Source: Lysinibacillus xylanilyticus (GTDB taxonomy: Bacteria > Bacillota > Bacilli > Bacillales_A > Planococcaceae). Taken from it: 64,000 bases of DNA. Numbering within the stretch: position 1 is the stretch's first letter; each line of letters starts with the position of its first letter. This document shows positions 1-9,136 of this stretch, in pieces. The translations under genes and the position numbers were made by a program. The notes below the pieces were generated by a model. The model was not told the DNA's origin, ran no database searches, and saw nothing but the letters and a program-made list of their open reading frames with translations. The stretch spans positions 348,415 through 412,414 of the forward strand of contig NZ_MDDN01000004.1 of the NCBI RefSeq assembly GCF_001708185.1. Reading direction: 5' to 3'.

Positions 1-63
1 TACTGCTGGTGCAACAATGACTGCAGGTATTGCTGCAACTGATAATAAAAACTTTTTATTCAA
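1..63 (-). CDS. Secreted protein, N-terminal signal peptide only (runs off window)
   Basis: Reading leftwards from a TTG start at 63..61, the minus strand encodes MNKKFLLSVAAIPAVIVAPA, which is open to the window edge. The start has a very strong ribosome binding site (AAAGGAGG, 7 bases upstream). The two lysines, hydrophobic core and small residues near the end look like a Sec signal peptide, so the product is probably exported or cell-wall associated. Only 21 codons are visible, so the mature protein cannot be named. The gene diverges from the operon starting at 399. Confidence 0.6.
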   Translation of the reverse strand, partial: MNKKFLLSVAAIPAVIVAPAV

Positions 64-340
64 GACGTTTGTCCTCCTTTATACCTTCTAAATTTTATAT
101 CGGTCTGAATCTAAAAATTTCCCTATAATTTAGCAATCTATCCAAAAAGGTAGATAATACTTATCTTTTTAAATATAAATATTACTTATTTGATATCTCC
201 ACTATTATATTTGCGGTTACGTTCAGCAAAATATATAATCCATTTAACTATATGATATAAAAAAATAGGTCTAAGTGCTTTTCATTACAACAGGAAATAC
301 AGGAAGAAATAACACCTTCTTAACTCCACTCAACAAACGG

Positions 341-369
341 TTTCCAGTATTAATAAATATATGTATAAT
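341..369 (+). promoter_or_regulatory. Sigma-A-type promoter for the membrane/TPR/AAA+ operon
   Basis: There is a -35-like TTTCCA at 341-346 and a perfect TATAAT at 364-369, with a 17-base spacer. The start codon at 399 follows about 30 bases later, with TTAGGAGG at about 380. The rest of the divergent region (64-340) shows no gene and no other clear signal. Confidence 0.5.
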
Positions 370-398
370 ACAACTGTTATTAGGAGGTCGATGGTAAT

Positions 399-848
399 AT
401 GGAAAATCTTTATAAACCTAGCTTAACAAGCCCTGATGTATACAGGACTAGAAGTTACGAAGTTAGTAATTTATTTTTTGTTGCTATGTTTGGTGGTATT
501 TTTGCCATTGTAGCATTAGGTATGCAAAACGCAAAATGGCTAAAAATTGAGAAAAAATACATACAGCTACTAACGATCATTAGTATTGTACTCATTATTG
601 CGAAACTGGCAATCGTTTATGCAATCGGACAACAAATACTACCAATTGAAGAGAAATATATAAAATTTATTGGACGATTATTTGGGGCGGCTTGTTTTTT
701 CATCTTCTTTACATTTCTAAACGAACCCTATAAAGAGCATTTAGCAGTTGATGGTGAAGCAGAATCATTATGGAGGCCAGGGTTTATCGTTTGTATGATC
801 TCGGGCTTAATTGAGGCTGTTACTACTTTGTTCATACTAGCACTTTAG
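399..848 (+). CDS. Small four-helix membrane protein, unknown function
   Basis: This 149-aa protein has about four hydrophobic segments (roughly residues 24-45, 55-77, 88-106 and 128-148) separated by short charged loops, so it is an integral membrane protein. I do not recognise a family. Its start has a good ribosome binding site (AGGAGG). It is the first gene of a tight three-gene operon with a TPR membrane protein (19 bases downstream) and a TPR-AAA+ ATPase, which suggests the three act together at the membrane. Confidence 0.65.
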   Translation: MENLYKPSLTSPDVYRTRSYEVSNLFFVAMFGGIFAIVALGMQNAKWLKIEKKYIQLLTIISIVLIIAKLAIVYAIGQQILPIEEKYIKFIGRLFGAACFFIFFTFLNEPYKEHLAVDGEAESLWRPGFIVCMISGLIEAVTTLFILAL

Positions 849-867
849 GAAAGGAGATAAATAGAAT

Positions 868-1761
868 ATGAGTGAATACGAAGAATATGAAGAACCATCT
901 TTTGAAGTCATAGAGCATTATTTCGATATAGGAAAATATACCCGAGTAATCGAACTTATCAATGAGGAACTACCTGACCATTTTGAAAACAGCAGGCTTT
1001 GGTATATGTTAGGATACAGTAATTATGCAATAAACGAATTTGACGAGGCAGAAGAACAGTTTCACGAAGCAATGAGATTAGGCTATGATGAGGATATCAT
1101 ATTTTATTTTCTCGGCCATCTTTACATGCAAACCGAGCGATGGCAAGAAGCAGAGGAAGCTTTTCTTGAAGCACTTCGCTTAAATCCAAATGATGCCGAA
1201 ACACATGCTGCCTATGCTGTTTTAATGAAAAAGACAGGCCATCGTAAAAAAGCAAAGTTATTAATAAATAAAGCATTAGAATTAGATCCAGAAAATTCAT
1301 ATGTGTTACGTATGAACTTTATTTTAGAAGGCGTGCATGGAAATAAAGAGCAACAAATCCTTGCATTAGAACAATATATGAATTCAGCAGATAGTGAAAT
1401 GGCTAAATTATTGCACCTTGGCATAAATGCCTCATTCCGAAATAATGAAAAAGAAGCGAAAGAATATTACAGACAAGCCTTTCTTTTAAATCCTGAAGAT
1501 CAAACATTGCTCTCTATATTAGAAGAAATGGAAATTACAGCCCATCCGCTGTTAGCACCTAACCGTTTTATCGAGCGTTTAGGAGGTCCCTCTATTATTT
1601 GGTTAGTTGGTATTGGGATGACTTTCTTATTACTTGCAATAGGAGTCGACAATATTGCAATGGTATTTTTACAATGCTATGTAGTACTTGCACTATACAC
1701 ATGGATTTCAGTTCCATTAGTAAAAGGACTAAGAAAAATAAGGGGCCATCGATATGGATAA
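868..1761 (+). CDS. TPR-repeat protein with C-terminal membrane anchor
   Basis: The protein has 297 aa. Residues about 10-210 form consecutive tetratricopeptide repeats, with typical spacing of small and aromatic residues (for example WYMLGYSNYAINEFDEAEEQ). Two hydrophobic helices follow at about 240-285, and the chain ends in a basic tail. TPRs are protein-binding scaffolds, so this is likely a membrane-tethered adaptor with the TPR domain in the cytoplasm. It overlaps the start of the AAA+ gene by 8 bases, so the two are translationally coupled. Its substrate is unknown. Confidence 0.7.
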   Translation: MSEYEEYEEPSFEVIEHYFDIGKYTRVIELINEELPDHFENSRLWYMLGYSNYAINEFDEAEEQFHEAMRLGYDEDIIFYFLGHLYMQTERWQEAEEAFLEALRLNPNDAETHAAYAVLMKKTGHRKKAKLLINKALELDPENSYVLRMNFILEGVHGNKEQQILALEQYMNSADSEMAKLLHLGINASFRNNEKEAKEYYRQAFLLNPEDQTLLSILEEMEITAHPLLAPNRFIERLGGPSIIWLVGIGMTFLLLAIGVDNIAMVFLQCYVVLALYTWISVPLVKGLRKIRGHRYG

Positions 1762-3052
1762 AATAAAATGGTTACAACAAATGGTAGAACAAAGCCCAGC
1801 CGACCCCCAAGCACACTATTGGCTTGGAAAAGAACTTGCAGATAATGGGCGTTGGCTAGAAGCCGTGCAAGCATATTCTACAGGCATTTCTCTCTGTACA
1901 GATGATACACTACGTATGGAAATTATTAATGAATTAACAAAAGCAAGTGTTCAAATTCAACAAACAAATTCAATAGATTTCCATTCACTAGTTGTTGAAC
2001 ATGAAGGTCATGATAATGATGAGATGATTGAGACTGAGGAAGCCATTGCCGCTTCTGCAGAAGAATTGCTTGAAAGAGAAGTCGAAAGTGACGAAACCGA
2101 GTCGGATCAAGACAACAGACAAATAAATCTTGGACCTAAGTTAAAAATTATTAACGGTGAAGTCCCTCAAAAAACCGTAAGAAAAGGTAAGGAACAAATC
2201 ACTTTTGCGGATGTTGCTGGCCTTGATGACTTAAAAAAGACGATTAATCTTCGTATAATTAGCCCGTTTTACAACAAGGGTTTGTTTGCTAAATTTCGAA
2301 AAAAAGTAGGCGGTGGCGTTCTCCTCTATGGTCCGCCTGGATGCGGAAAAACATTTATCGCCAAGGCAACTGCTGGTGAATGCAAGGCAAATTTCTACCC
2401 TATTCATATTACAGATATATTAAGAGCATATACTGGAGAAAGTGAACTAAATTTAAAAAGCTTTTTTGATAAAGCACGCTTTCAAAGACCAAGCATTATG
2501 TTCTTTGATGAAGTAGACACACTTGGTTATAGCCGTTCACAGTCTTCAGAGAGTTCTAGAAGCTTAATTAATACATTTCTTACAGAGATGGAAGGAATCG
2601 ATACAAGTACAGATGAAGTACTTGTCATGGCAGCTACGAATACCCCATGGGATGTTGATAATGCCTTAAAACGTCCTGGTCGGTTCGATCGCCTCATCTT
2701 TGTCGCTCCACCAGATATAAAAGCTAGAGAGCAAATTTTTAAATTGAAGCTAGCGGGAAGATATGCTGAAGAAATCGATGTAGCAACACTTGCCGCTCAA
2801 ACTGAATTTTTCTCAGGTGCAGACATCGAAAATGTGATTGAATTAGCTATTGAAAATGTACTTGCAGAAATTTTAACAACTGGTAATGAACGTCCAATTA
2901 CGACTAATGATTTATTACACACTTTAGAAGAGTTACAACCCTCTACATTAGATTGGTTACGGACCGCTAAAAACTACGTAAAGTACTCAAACCAATCAGG
3001 ATTATATAATGATGTTGAAAAATATCTGCGGGCCCACGCTAAACGCATATAA
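1754..3052 (+). CDS. AAA+ ATPase (FtsH/spastin-like module) with N-terminal TPR
   Basis: This 432-aa protein starts with one TPR-like unit (residues about 15-60) and an acidic linker (about 85-125). A classical AAA+ module follows: Walker A GPPGCGKT near residue 193, Walker B IMFFDEVD near 249, and the arginine-finger region RPGRFDR near 309. The C-terminal AAA lid follows. No protease zinc motif or ClpV/Hsp100 double ring is present, so it is a single-ring remodelling ATPase. Coupling to a TPR membrane protein suggests it is recruited to the membrane. Single-ring AAA+ ATPases occur in extracellular contractile injection loci, so a role with the system at 39-63 kb is possible, but it lies 36 kb away on the other strand. 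Confidence 0.8.
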   Translation: MDKIKWLQQMVEQSPADPQAHYWLGKELADNGRWLEAVQAYSTGISLCTDDTLRMEIINELTKASVQIQQTNSIDFHSLVVEHEGHDNDEMIETEEAIAASAEELLEREVESDETESDQDNRQINLGPKLKIINGEVPQKTVRKGKEQITFADVAGLDDLKKTINLRIISPFYNKGLFAKFRKKVGGGVLLYGPPGCGKTFIAKATAGECKANFYPIHITDILRAYTGESELNLKSFFDKARFQRPSIMFFDEVDTLGYSRSQSSESSRSLINTFLTEMEGIDTSTDEVLVMAATNTPWDVDNALKRPGRFDRLIFVAPPDIKAREQIFKLKLAGRYAEEIDVATLAAQTEFFSGADIENVIELAIENVLAEILTTGNERPITTNDLLHTLEELQPSTLDWLRTAKNYVKYSNQSGLYNDVEKYLRAHAKRI

Positions 3053-3063
3053 TAAATAAAATC

Positions 3064-3094
3064 AAAGAGGCATCTCAATTTGGGATGCCTCTTT
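3064..3094 (+). terminator. Rho-independent terminator of the AAA+ operon
   Basis: A perfect 11-bp stem (AAAGAGGCATC pairing with GATGCCTCTTT) with a 9-base loop ends in a short T run, 12 bases after the AAA+ stop codon. Confidence 0.85.
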
Positions 3095-3218
3095 TACATG
3101 TATGTTAATTTAGATTTTATGGGTATCTAAATACTGATGCCAGACTTGATCTTCCACACCTGTCCTTTAGCTTGCGTATTCATTTGTAACCTCCACTCTA
3201 CAATATACTGACATTTTT

Positions 3219-3911
3219 TCACACATCATCTTGATGCAATTTCCTTGCCTGATGAGTTGCCAAGTCCGCATATCTTGTAGGGATTGGTAATCGGCTATCC
3301 TTTTCAATAAAATGCATCGTGATTTTAGTTGCTGTATCTAAATCAATGTCGTTTCCACATGAAACAAAAATTGGTTTAACATCCCTTCTACTCCTCAGAG
3401 CACGACCATATACTTCCCCTTCAATGACAATATCAGTAAACGCTCCTGTTCTATTTTCCGGCATGATAAAATCCGTATTTTCAATTTTATAATACGTTTT
3501 CGCTACACCAATTGTCGGTTTTTCTAAGTAGAATGAAGCATGTGTTGCAACGCCCATATTGCGCTTATGTAAATAACCATTTCCATCAAACATATAAAGG
3601 TTTGGATTCGTTTTCAACTTTTTAACAGCTTCTAAAATAAGAGGCAATTCACGAAAAGCTAAAAACCCGGAAATATAAGGAGTTGTAATTTCATCCATGT
3701 AATCAACTTGTTCCACTAATTTTTTTGAACAAAAATCAAAAACTTGAATGCAACAAACTCCATATTCTTTATTATTTTCACCCCAATAGGCAATATCCAC
3801 TCCTGCAACAAGTTTAATTTGATCTTCAGAAAAATTGTTTTGTAGAGATATACGCTTTCTTAATTCATTTTGTTGAGATGTATAGTTTAGGATCATTTTT
3901 TCTATTTCCAT
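3219..3911 (-). CDS. nfi: Endonuclease V (deoxyinosine 3' endonuclease)
   Basis: Endonuclease V nicks DNA one base 3' of deoxyinosine, in repair of deaminated adenine. The protein shows the family signatures: the catalytic aspartate motif VAGVDIAY, the strand YISGFLAFRELP, and DGNGYLHKRNMGVATHASF, which carries the second metal-binding aspartate and the Y/H/R of the active site. Its length (about 230 aa) is normal. An ATG at 3923 lies directly against the GAGGAG ribosome binding site with no spacing, so I prefer the ATG at 3911, 12 bases downstream of it. The gene is apparently monocistronic and convergent with the AAA+ operon. It looks like core-genome sequence. Confidence 0.88.
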   Translation of the reverse strand: MEIEKMILNYTSQQNELRKRISLQNNFSEDQIKLVAGVDIAYWGENNKEYGVCCIQVFDFCSKKLVEQVDYMDEITTPYISGFLAFRELPLILEAVKKLKTNPNLYMFDGNGYLHKRNMGVATHASFYLEKPTIGVAKTYYKIENTDFIMPENRTGAFTDIVIEGEVYGRALRSRRDVKPIFVSCGNDIDLDTATKITMHFIEKDSRLPIPTRYADLATHQARKLHQDDV

Positions 3912-3983
3912 GAAGATGATCATCTCCTCTTTATATAAATATACTATTACTATACGAAAATAATGGCATTTATCATAAAGATT

Positions 3984-4010
3984 GGCTCATCACCATAACG
4001 TGTGGTTGAA
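3984..4010. mobile_element. Solo end of an ISL3-family element (relic)
   Basis: The sequence GGCTCATCACCATAACGTGT and the following GGTTGAA match the right-hand inverted repeat of the complete ISL3 element at 16529-17845 (read inward) with only about one or two changes. No transposase follows it here. It is either a deletion relic or a minimal derivative of the same element. It lies where comA would be expected, downstream of comP. Confidence 0.65.
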
Positions 4011-4016
4011 TTCCGT

Positions 4017-4135
4017 TCCGGCTGGGCGCTTTGTTGCTGTCGCTTCGCTTTCGCACAGATAAAACATTTGCCGCTGACGCTTCGCTTTCGCGCAGAGCAG
4101 AGCTTCCTGGGGGCGTCCAGCCTCCACTTCAATCA
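4017..4135. repeat. GC-rich imperfect repeat patch
   Basis: This short patch is clearly richer in G and C than its surroundings. It contains two near-identical copies of CGCTTCGCTTTCGC (about 4044 and 4078), each preceded by GCTG. No ribosome binding site or recognisable protein belongs to the open frames across it. It resembles a dispersed intergenic repeat rather than a gene. The remaining stretch to 4273 shows no convincing feature. Confidence 0.4.
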
Positions 4136-4273
4136 ACTTATATACATGGCATACGTTTTAACAAATGTCATCCCTATAAAATGGTGCAACTCAAAGCAAA
4201 ACCTCCTAATCCATATTAGTACTGTGAAATCTACACAATACGAAAGGTTAGGAGGTGTGAAATTATTTATCTA

Positions 4274-5881
4274 TTAGCCTCTACTATGAATTGGCCTTCT
4301 ATTATAGGTGTCATGGCCAAAGTAATGGGTATGATTTCCTTCATCTACTTTAATTCGAATGGACATGCCTTCTCCTACATTGGTGTTAATAGAAAACTGA
4401 CCATTAAAGGCCTGTACCCGCTCCTGCATACCCCTTATCCCCATTGAATCAGCTAGAATGATATCATCCTTTTTACATCCTACACCATCATCAGAATAAT
4501 TGATTTCAAAACCATTTTCTGTTTCTAATAGGTGAATTTCAACAGTATTGGCATAAGAATGCTTCAAGGCATTGTTCAATAACTCTTGGAATAGCCGATA
4601 AATCATCAAGTTTAAACGCTCATCCTCTAAGTAAAGACGATCGATTGTGTAAATTAAAACAAAATCCGCACGCCTATGTATTTTTTGAATAAGCTTCTCA
4701 AGCGCAGCATTTAATCCCAATGTATCTAGTAAAGGTGGCTTCAAATTTTCACAGTAGCCTCTTAAATCATTCACCGATGTAATCATATGATTATGAATCT
4801 TAGTAAGGTTCGATTGAATATCCGCCTTTTTGTTTGCATGTATACATACATCCATTTCTCTAGCAATATGGAGTTGCTCTTGTAAAATCGTATCATGAAG
4901 TTCTTGAGCTAACTGATATTTTTCTTCTTCAAATCGTAACCAAAGTAACTTATTTAGCCAAGGCAGCTGACTTTTATCAGCTTCCTTCATATGCTTTAAC
5001 TGTTCGAGAAGCTCCTCGACCATTTTTGTATTTTCTATAAAATTATTTAAATATAGAAGTAGTAATTCAAGCCATAATAATTCCTCATCCTTTAGATAAA
5101 TGGATTTATGATGGTCTACAACTAGTATTCTTTTATAATTAACATCTTGGTGGATAAAGGCAATATAAAAATGATCCGTTTTCTTGATATCTCCCAAGCG
5201 GAGTTTCTCAAGTAAGTCTTCGTCAATTTGATTTTGTGTATGTTCTTTTGATTTGCCAGTTGAAATAACTTGGTGTGTTTGTAAATCATAGGTTAATACG
5301 TAAACATTATTCATCTCAAGATGTAAAGCAACTTCCTGAACAAATTTCTCAAGTAAGTCCTCAATTTTTACGACCCTTCCGATACTTTCAACTGTCTTAT
5401 ACAAGCGATGGATATAATCTCCTTTTGTTGAAAAAAGAATTTTTCGCTTTCGATAATCTACTTTCTCTTTAATATAGAAAAGTGCTATTAATGATAAGAA
5501 GGCAAAAAAGAATATTTCCGTCATTTTTGAAATAGATAAATCAGTAATCGAATAAAGGCCCATTAATAGCCAAATCGTAAAAGCAAATGAAAAATTAAAA
5601 TAATGGCGCAAACGCGTAATAAAATATTCCATATCAAATATACGTTCAGTAAGCTGTGTAAATAGAAAACTATAAGGTATAAGCATTAAGAATAAGGAGC
5701 ATACATCTGCTGAAACTATTTCTTTATGAAAGAATATAAAAGGCAACGCATAAAGAAAAAGAAATGGTAGAAAAGGAATAACAATACTTGATAATAATAC
5801 TTTTAATTGCGGTGTTTTGTATTTGAAATAACAAATTATTAATGTACAATAATTAAAATAAGCAATACAAAAAATAACCAT
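4274..5881 (-). pseudogene. comP: ComP-type sensor histidine kinase, C-terminal part (frameshifted)
   Basis: This frame carries the last membrane helices (to about residue 110), a GAF-like linker, the HisKA_3 dimerisation motif with the phospho-accepting histidine (QLAQELHDTILQEQ, about residue 325), and a complete HATPase domain (NNALKH, DDGVGC, GIRGMQER). It lacks its own start region, which lies in another frame at 5839-6624. Together the halves give a protein of about 780 aa, close to the usual ComP length, so one ancestral comP was split by a frameshift between 5839 and 5881. A run of six A/T residues at 5869-5874 is a plausible slip site. No response regulator follows; comA is missing at its usual place. 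Confidence 0.75.
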
Positions 5882-6624
5882 AAAATTGTATTAGAGATTA
5901 TTGGTCTTGCAAATGGATAAATAATACTAAAAATACTTAGAATGACCGCAATCAATGGTATTGTATAAAACACTTGAATTTTTTTAAATAAAGCCCACTT
6001 TATTTCTAAAAAACTAAAATAATTTCTTAAAAAGTGTATTAAAAACACTAAACATAATAGCAAGCTACCACTATTAACAATTATTCCGATGTTATTTAAT
6101 TTGCTAGATGCTCCGATGCTAACATATGCCAATGAAACAGTGAGTATAAACATATTAAGCAAGTTCAATAGCACATCTTTTTTTTGTTTGCAATATAAAT
6201 AAATCGAGATAATTAGAGTTAGGAAATAGTAACAAGCAGGGACTATTAACAAATAATATAATTGTTGTGGAATGTCTAAGTGATTTATTTGTATTTCAAT
6301 CGTTCTTCCATCAGCTTTTAGAATCGTTAAAACCTTAGCAGATAGTATAACCGAGTCGTACATAATACTAGGTAAATCATTAATTTGAGTATGATCTACT
6401 TCTAAAACAATATCTCCAGCTTCTATGTCTTGTTTATTTGCCCACTCTTTATAATAAGGATCGATAATAAGCCATTGTCCATTTTCATCATCTATTTCAA
6501 TACTTAAAAAAGGCGCGCTATAAGTGACATAGAGCAAATATAACCCTAATAAAAGATAGACACTTATAGCAAGCCAGTAATACTTAAAATTTTTTAACTT
6601 TGCCAAATTCGACTTTTCATGCAT
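5839..6624 (-). pseudogene. comP: ComP-type sensor kinase, N-terminal membrane and PDZ-like part (frameshifted)
   Basis: These 261 residues start at an ATG inside the end of comX. They contain a first membrane helix (about 15-35), an extracytoplasmic PDZ-like segment (GDIVLEVDHTQIND, about 70-115), and then a series of hydrophobic helices. This is the ComX-sensing half of a ComP-family kinase. The frame ends at 5839, inside a membrane helix, and the sequence continues in a different frame from about 5881. Without frameshifting, ribosomes would make a sensor with no kinase domain. ComP loss and frameshift mutants are well known in Bacillus populations; a sequencing error is also possible. Confidence 0.72.
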
Positions 6625-6755
6625 AAATTTTCATCGAAAGATTCTATTATTGCCTTTTGTTCAAGCTCTGAAACACCAACTAGAGAAGCCTTTTTTTCTT
6701 TTAACAATGTTACCAACGACGGATTTTGTTCTAAAAATTGGATCATGTTCATCAT
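6594..6755 (-). CDS. comX: ComX-like quorum pheromone precursor, 53 aa
   Basis: The frame is MMNMIQFLEQ...SFDENLCMKSRIWQS. It has the ComX layout: a short hydrophilic leader ending in a C-terminal segment with a single tryptophan (W51, three residues from the end), the residue that ComQ prenylates in Bacillus. The central KKASLVGVSELEQKAII resembles the KNKEACLIGFD..ETETII region of B. subtilis ComX. The ribosome binding site is GAGGAG, 6 bases before the ATG. The gene overlaps the comP start by 31 bases, the usual comX-comP arrangement. No comQ is found upstream; a promoter lies there instead. Confidence 0.75.
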   Translation of the reverse strand: MMNMIQFLEQNPSLVTLLKEKKASLVGVSELEQKAIIESFDENLCMKSRIWQS

Positions 6756-6873
6756 TAAAATCTCCTCATTTCATTAGTTATTTTCTTGCGTTTGCTGTAG
6801 CCACATTTTTCCCAAAGTTGCTTTACCAATTATTTCCCAAGGAATAAATAACCAAATGTGTTACTACAACTTC

Positions 6874-6901
6874 ATTATACAACCTTATTTTATACATTCA
6901 A
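6874..6901 (-). promoter_or_regulatory. Sigma-A-type promoter for comX-comP
   Basis: On the minus strand there is TTGAAT (6901-6896) and a perfect TATAAT (6879-6874) with a 16-base spacer, about 120 bases before the comX start. Its position shows that comX is transcribed from here without a comQ gene in front of it. Confidence 0.5.
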
Positions 6902-7021
6902 CAATTTTTTCTATAAAATACTAAAAAATATTAGATAATGTAGTATTTTTGCTCAATAGATATTTTTCGATTTTAAATTGTCAGATTATTATTACAAATC
7001 GCCATTTACGCCATCATTACA

Positions 7022-7065
7022 AAATAAAAAGCTTATTCCTTCTCACCCTTTTGGTTGGAATAAGC
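7022..7065 (-). terminator. Terminator after the SUKH gene
   Basis: A perfect 9-bp stem (GCTTATTCC with GGAATAAGC) is followed on the minus strand by TTTTTATTTT. It closes the minus-strand transcription unit ending at 7085. Confidence 0.8.
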
Positions 7066-7084
7066 CAATGTAATATATAATGTT

Positions 7085-7738
7085 TTACTCTTTTTTACTT
7101 AAAGGAACTACTTTTAGTGTTTGTCCAATGGCCCCCAATGATTCAATAAGCTTTATAGCCTGATCGTAAGGATAGTCCTTAACAAGTTCACAAGGAAGAT
7201 TTTTAGAACACTTTAGTAAATCAAAAGCAGCGATCTTTATGTGCAGAACATTTTTTATTTCAACTAAATCTTTTAATCCCCCATTTGGTGAAGCTGTTAA
7301 CACAATATTACAAGTAACAATAGGGTCACCTAACTCTTCTTCCTCTGCCTCACTAGCACAACCACTATCAATCCAACTGTTAAAATCTACGGCAATGATA
7401 GATACATTTTGTGGATTCATATCTCCGCAACCCACTGCGAAAACCGTACTCCCTGCTGTATCGAGTTCCATTAAAAAGACAGTACCGCCTCCATCATCAC
7501 CGATTGCAACATAGCCCTTTGCATATTCATTTACTTCCCAAGTTTCGTTTCGCTCTATTATTTCTTCTGTCCCGTAAATCAACACACCACCTGCAGTAGA
7601 GAGACCATTAGTGTATTTGAGGAAAGTTCTATATTCAGCGGGTAGCTTAAGATTCATCATGTCTTCAATGGCAAGTATTTCTTTTTCGCTTGCAGGTTCA
7701 TATTTAGTTAAGTCTGTAATATTTTTTAATTCAAACAT
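7085..7738 (-). CDS. SUKH (SMI1/KNR4) immunity-type protein with L7/L12-like tail
   Basis: The first 140 residues match the SUKH/SMI1-KNR4 pattern: an N-terminal helix, LPAEYRTFLKYTNG, then YVAIGDDGGGTVFLMEL. SUKH proteins are the commonest immunity proteins of polymorphic nuclease toxins. The C-terminal part (about 155-215, ending in a helix-turn and strand, AIKLIESLGAIGQTLKV) resembles the C-terminal domain of ribosomal protein L7/L12, an appendage seen on some SUKH proteins. It is the last gene of the orphan immunity array and no toxin gene is adjacent, so its target is unknown. Confidence 0.82.
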   Translation of the reverse strand: MFELKNITDLTKYEPASEKEILAIEDMMNLKLPAEYRTFLKYTNGLSTAGGVLIYGTEEIIERNETWEVNEYAKGYVAIGDDGGGTVFLMELDTAGSTVFAVGCGDMNPQNVSIIAVDFNSWIDSGCASEAEEEELGDPIVTCNIVLTASPNGGLKDLVEIKNVLHIKIAAFDLLKCSKNLPCELVKDYPYDQAIKLIESLGAIGQTLKVVPLSKKE

Positions 7739-7793
7739 TTTTCACCATCCTGTGTATGTACCAAACGAACCTATTATCATCCCAAAAATTAAT

Positions 7794-8342
7794 TTATTGA
7801 TTACTATTTTCAATATACTTAGCATCAATCGAATCCACTAGCCAAACATTATCGTTTCCATAGTAAAATTTAACACCCTGGTCGTAGGCTTCTTTTGCTT
7901 TGATCTTCAATATTCGCGGGTCATGATCTCTTCTTTTTCCAACGAGAATAGCTGTCTCCATATCGACTGATAAATGTACATATTGTCGTGCTTGTGGAAG
8001 TAGTCCCTCTATCATGATTTTCTCCAGAAATCTCTTAGCCGTACCATGATACAATACATTTGGTGGTATGCTTTCTTCTTTTGCTATCTTATGGATACTA
8101 TTTGAATGTCCATATAACGCTCTAATTTTATTGCCATATATCTCATGACGCTTCTTCTCTGCCATATTGACCATTTCTATAAAATCATTAACCTCTAACT
8201 TGCTCCACTTCGGAGTGGCTAAAAAAGCGTCTCTTAATTGTTTAAGAGAAACCCAGCCTTCATCATCTATTTCTAATTCATATTCCCATGGCGCGTGTCG
8301 CAGGGCATATGAAACTTCCTTGCTTAACTCTTCATAAGCCAT
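7794..8342 (-). CDS. kptA: RNA 2'-phosphotransferase (Tpt1/KptA family)
   Basis: KptA/Tpt1 enzymes remove an internal 2'-phosphate from RNA using NAD+, giving ADP-ribose 1'',2''-cyclic phosphate. The 182-aa protein has the family's features in order: the N-terminal winged-helix part with SYALRHAP (conserved R and H), then LYHGT near residue 94, YVHLS near 120, and FYYGNDNVWLVDSI near the end. Length is typical. Bacteria have no tRNA splicing pathway that requires it, and here it stands inside a block of immunity genes. A role in reversing RNA damage or ADP-ribosylation-type modification by toxins is therefore a reasonable inference. Confidence 0.88.
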   Translation of the reverse strand: MAYEELSKEVSYALRHAPWEYELEIDDEGWVSLKQLRDAFLATPKWSKLEVNDFIEMVNMAEKKRHEIYGNKIRALYGHSNSIHKIAKEESIPPNVLYHGTAKRFLEKIMIEGLLPQARQYVHLSVDMETAILVGKRRDHDPRILKIKAKEAYDQGVKFYYGNDNVWLVDSIDAKYIENSNQ

Positions 8343-8374
8343 AATTATTACCTCTCCCTTGTCAATTTAAGACG

Positions 8375-8605
8375 TTTCAATTCCGGAACTATTCTTTTGT
8401 AACCAATGTCTTGCCTCTTCGCCTACTAGAATTATTGGATGTTCATGTGACATTGATACTTTCTATAAAGGCATCCCTCAGTCCTCAAATCCCTGTTAAT
8501 TTGGTTCCTTTTAGCAATGCTCTGTCAAACGATGCTAAACTTATATTAGCATTATGTAAAGTTGCTTCACGAAAATCCCCTTACATCTATTTAAACTTTT
8601 CTAAA
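8375..8605 (-). pseudogene. Degraded pentapeptide-repeat immunity protein
   Basis: The minus strand carries pentapeptide-repeat sequence, GDFREATLHNANISLASFDR and then ALLKGTKLTGI, interrupted by in-frame stops. After a frame change it gives HEHPIILVGEEARHWLQ. The end of a pentapeptide-repeat immunity-type protein is recognisable, but there is no intact frame or start. It overlaps the 3' end of the next upstream gene (8587). This is a decayed member of the immunity array. Confidence 0.6.
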
Positions 8606-9009
8606 CTATAATATGGATTAGAAATAGTATCTCCTACTTCTTCGATTGTCTCTATTATTTCAACTAGTATTACTTGATCTATCCGTTTATTCATGTTTAT
8701 AGATTCTTTTATTTTTTGAAAACTTTTTACTAGTCCAAGATTTACAACTATGGAAAGCATGATATCAACATCTTCATAAGAATCTGTATTCCATATTTTA
8801 GAAATCGTTAAATCCAATTTATCTCTTGTATTATTTTCTAATAATTCGTATGTCATAACTTGTCTATCAGTTAATTGACTAAGGATAAGTAAAAACTCAC
8901 CCTTTTCAATCTTACTTTTTTCAAATTGAATTAAAGTTTTTTGAAAAATTAATGCTATCGTATCTGTTGCTAATATATCTGGTAAATTTTCAACTTCTTT
9001 TAGTTTCAT
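8587..9009 (-). CDS. Helical immunity-type protein (Imm30-like, tentative)
   Basis: This 140-aa protein is predicted to be entirely alpha-helical, acidic and soluble (for example ILSQLTDRQVMTYELLENNT and LVKSFQKIKES). Size and composition fit small helical immunity proteins such as Imm30, but I cannot assign the family with certainty. It lies between a SUFU gene and a decayed pentapeptide gene in the minus-strand immunity array. No toxin partner is visible. Confidence 0.5.
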   Translation of the reverse strand: MKLKEVENLPDILATDTIALIFQKTLIQFEKSKIEKGEFLLILSQLTDRQVMTYELLENNTRDKLDLTISKIWNTDSYEDVDIMLSIVVNLGLVKSFQKIKESINMNKRIDQVILVEIIETIEEVGDTISNPYYSLEKFK

Positions 9010-9136
9010 ATATCAATTTCCTACTCCTCCAATCCAAAACTAAAATGAAAGAAAGTAGTTTTTAATTTTTACCCATGTCTAATTCATGATTAATTACATA
9101 ATACTTAAGTCTATCACTCTATTAAGCGGGCAGCCT

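Noticed and set aside
1..90. Plus-strand frame at the window start ending in TAA at about 90
   Set aside because: The minus strand has a far better reading: a strong ribosome binding site, TTG start and signal peptide.
4002..4277. Plus-strand open frames of 62-91 codons over the GC-rich patch
   Set aside because: No good ribosome binding site, repeat-derived composition and overlap with the IS-end relic.
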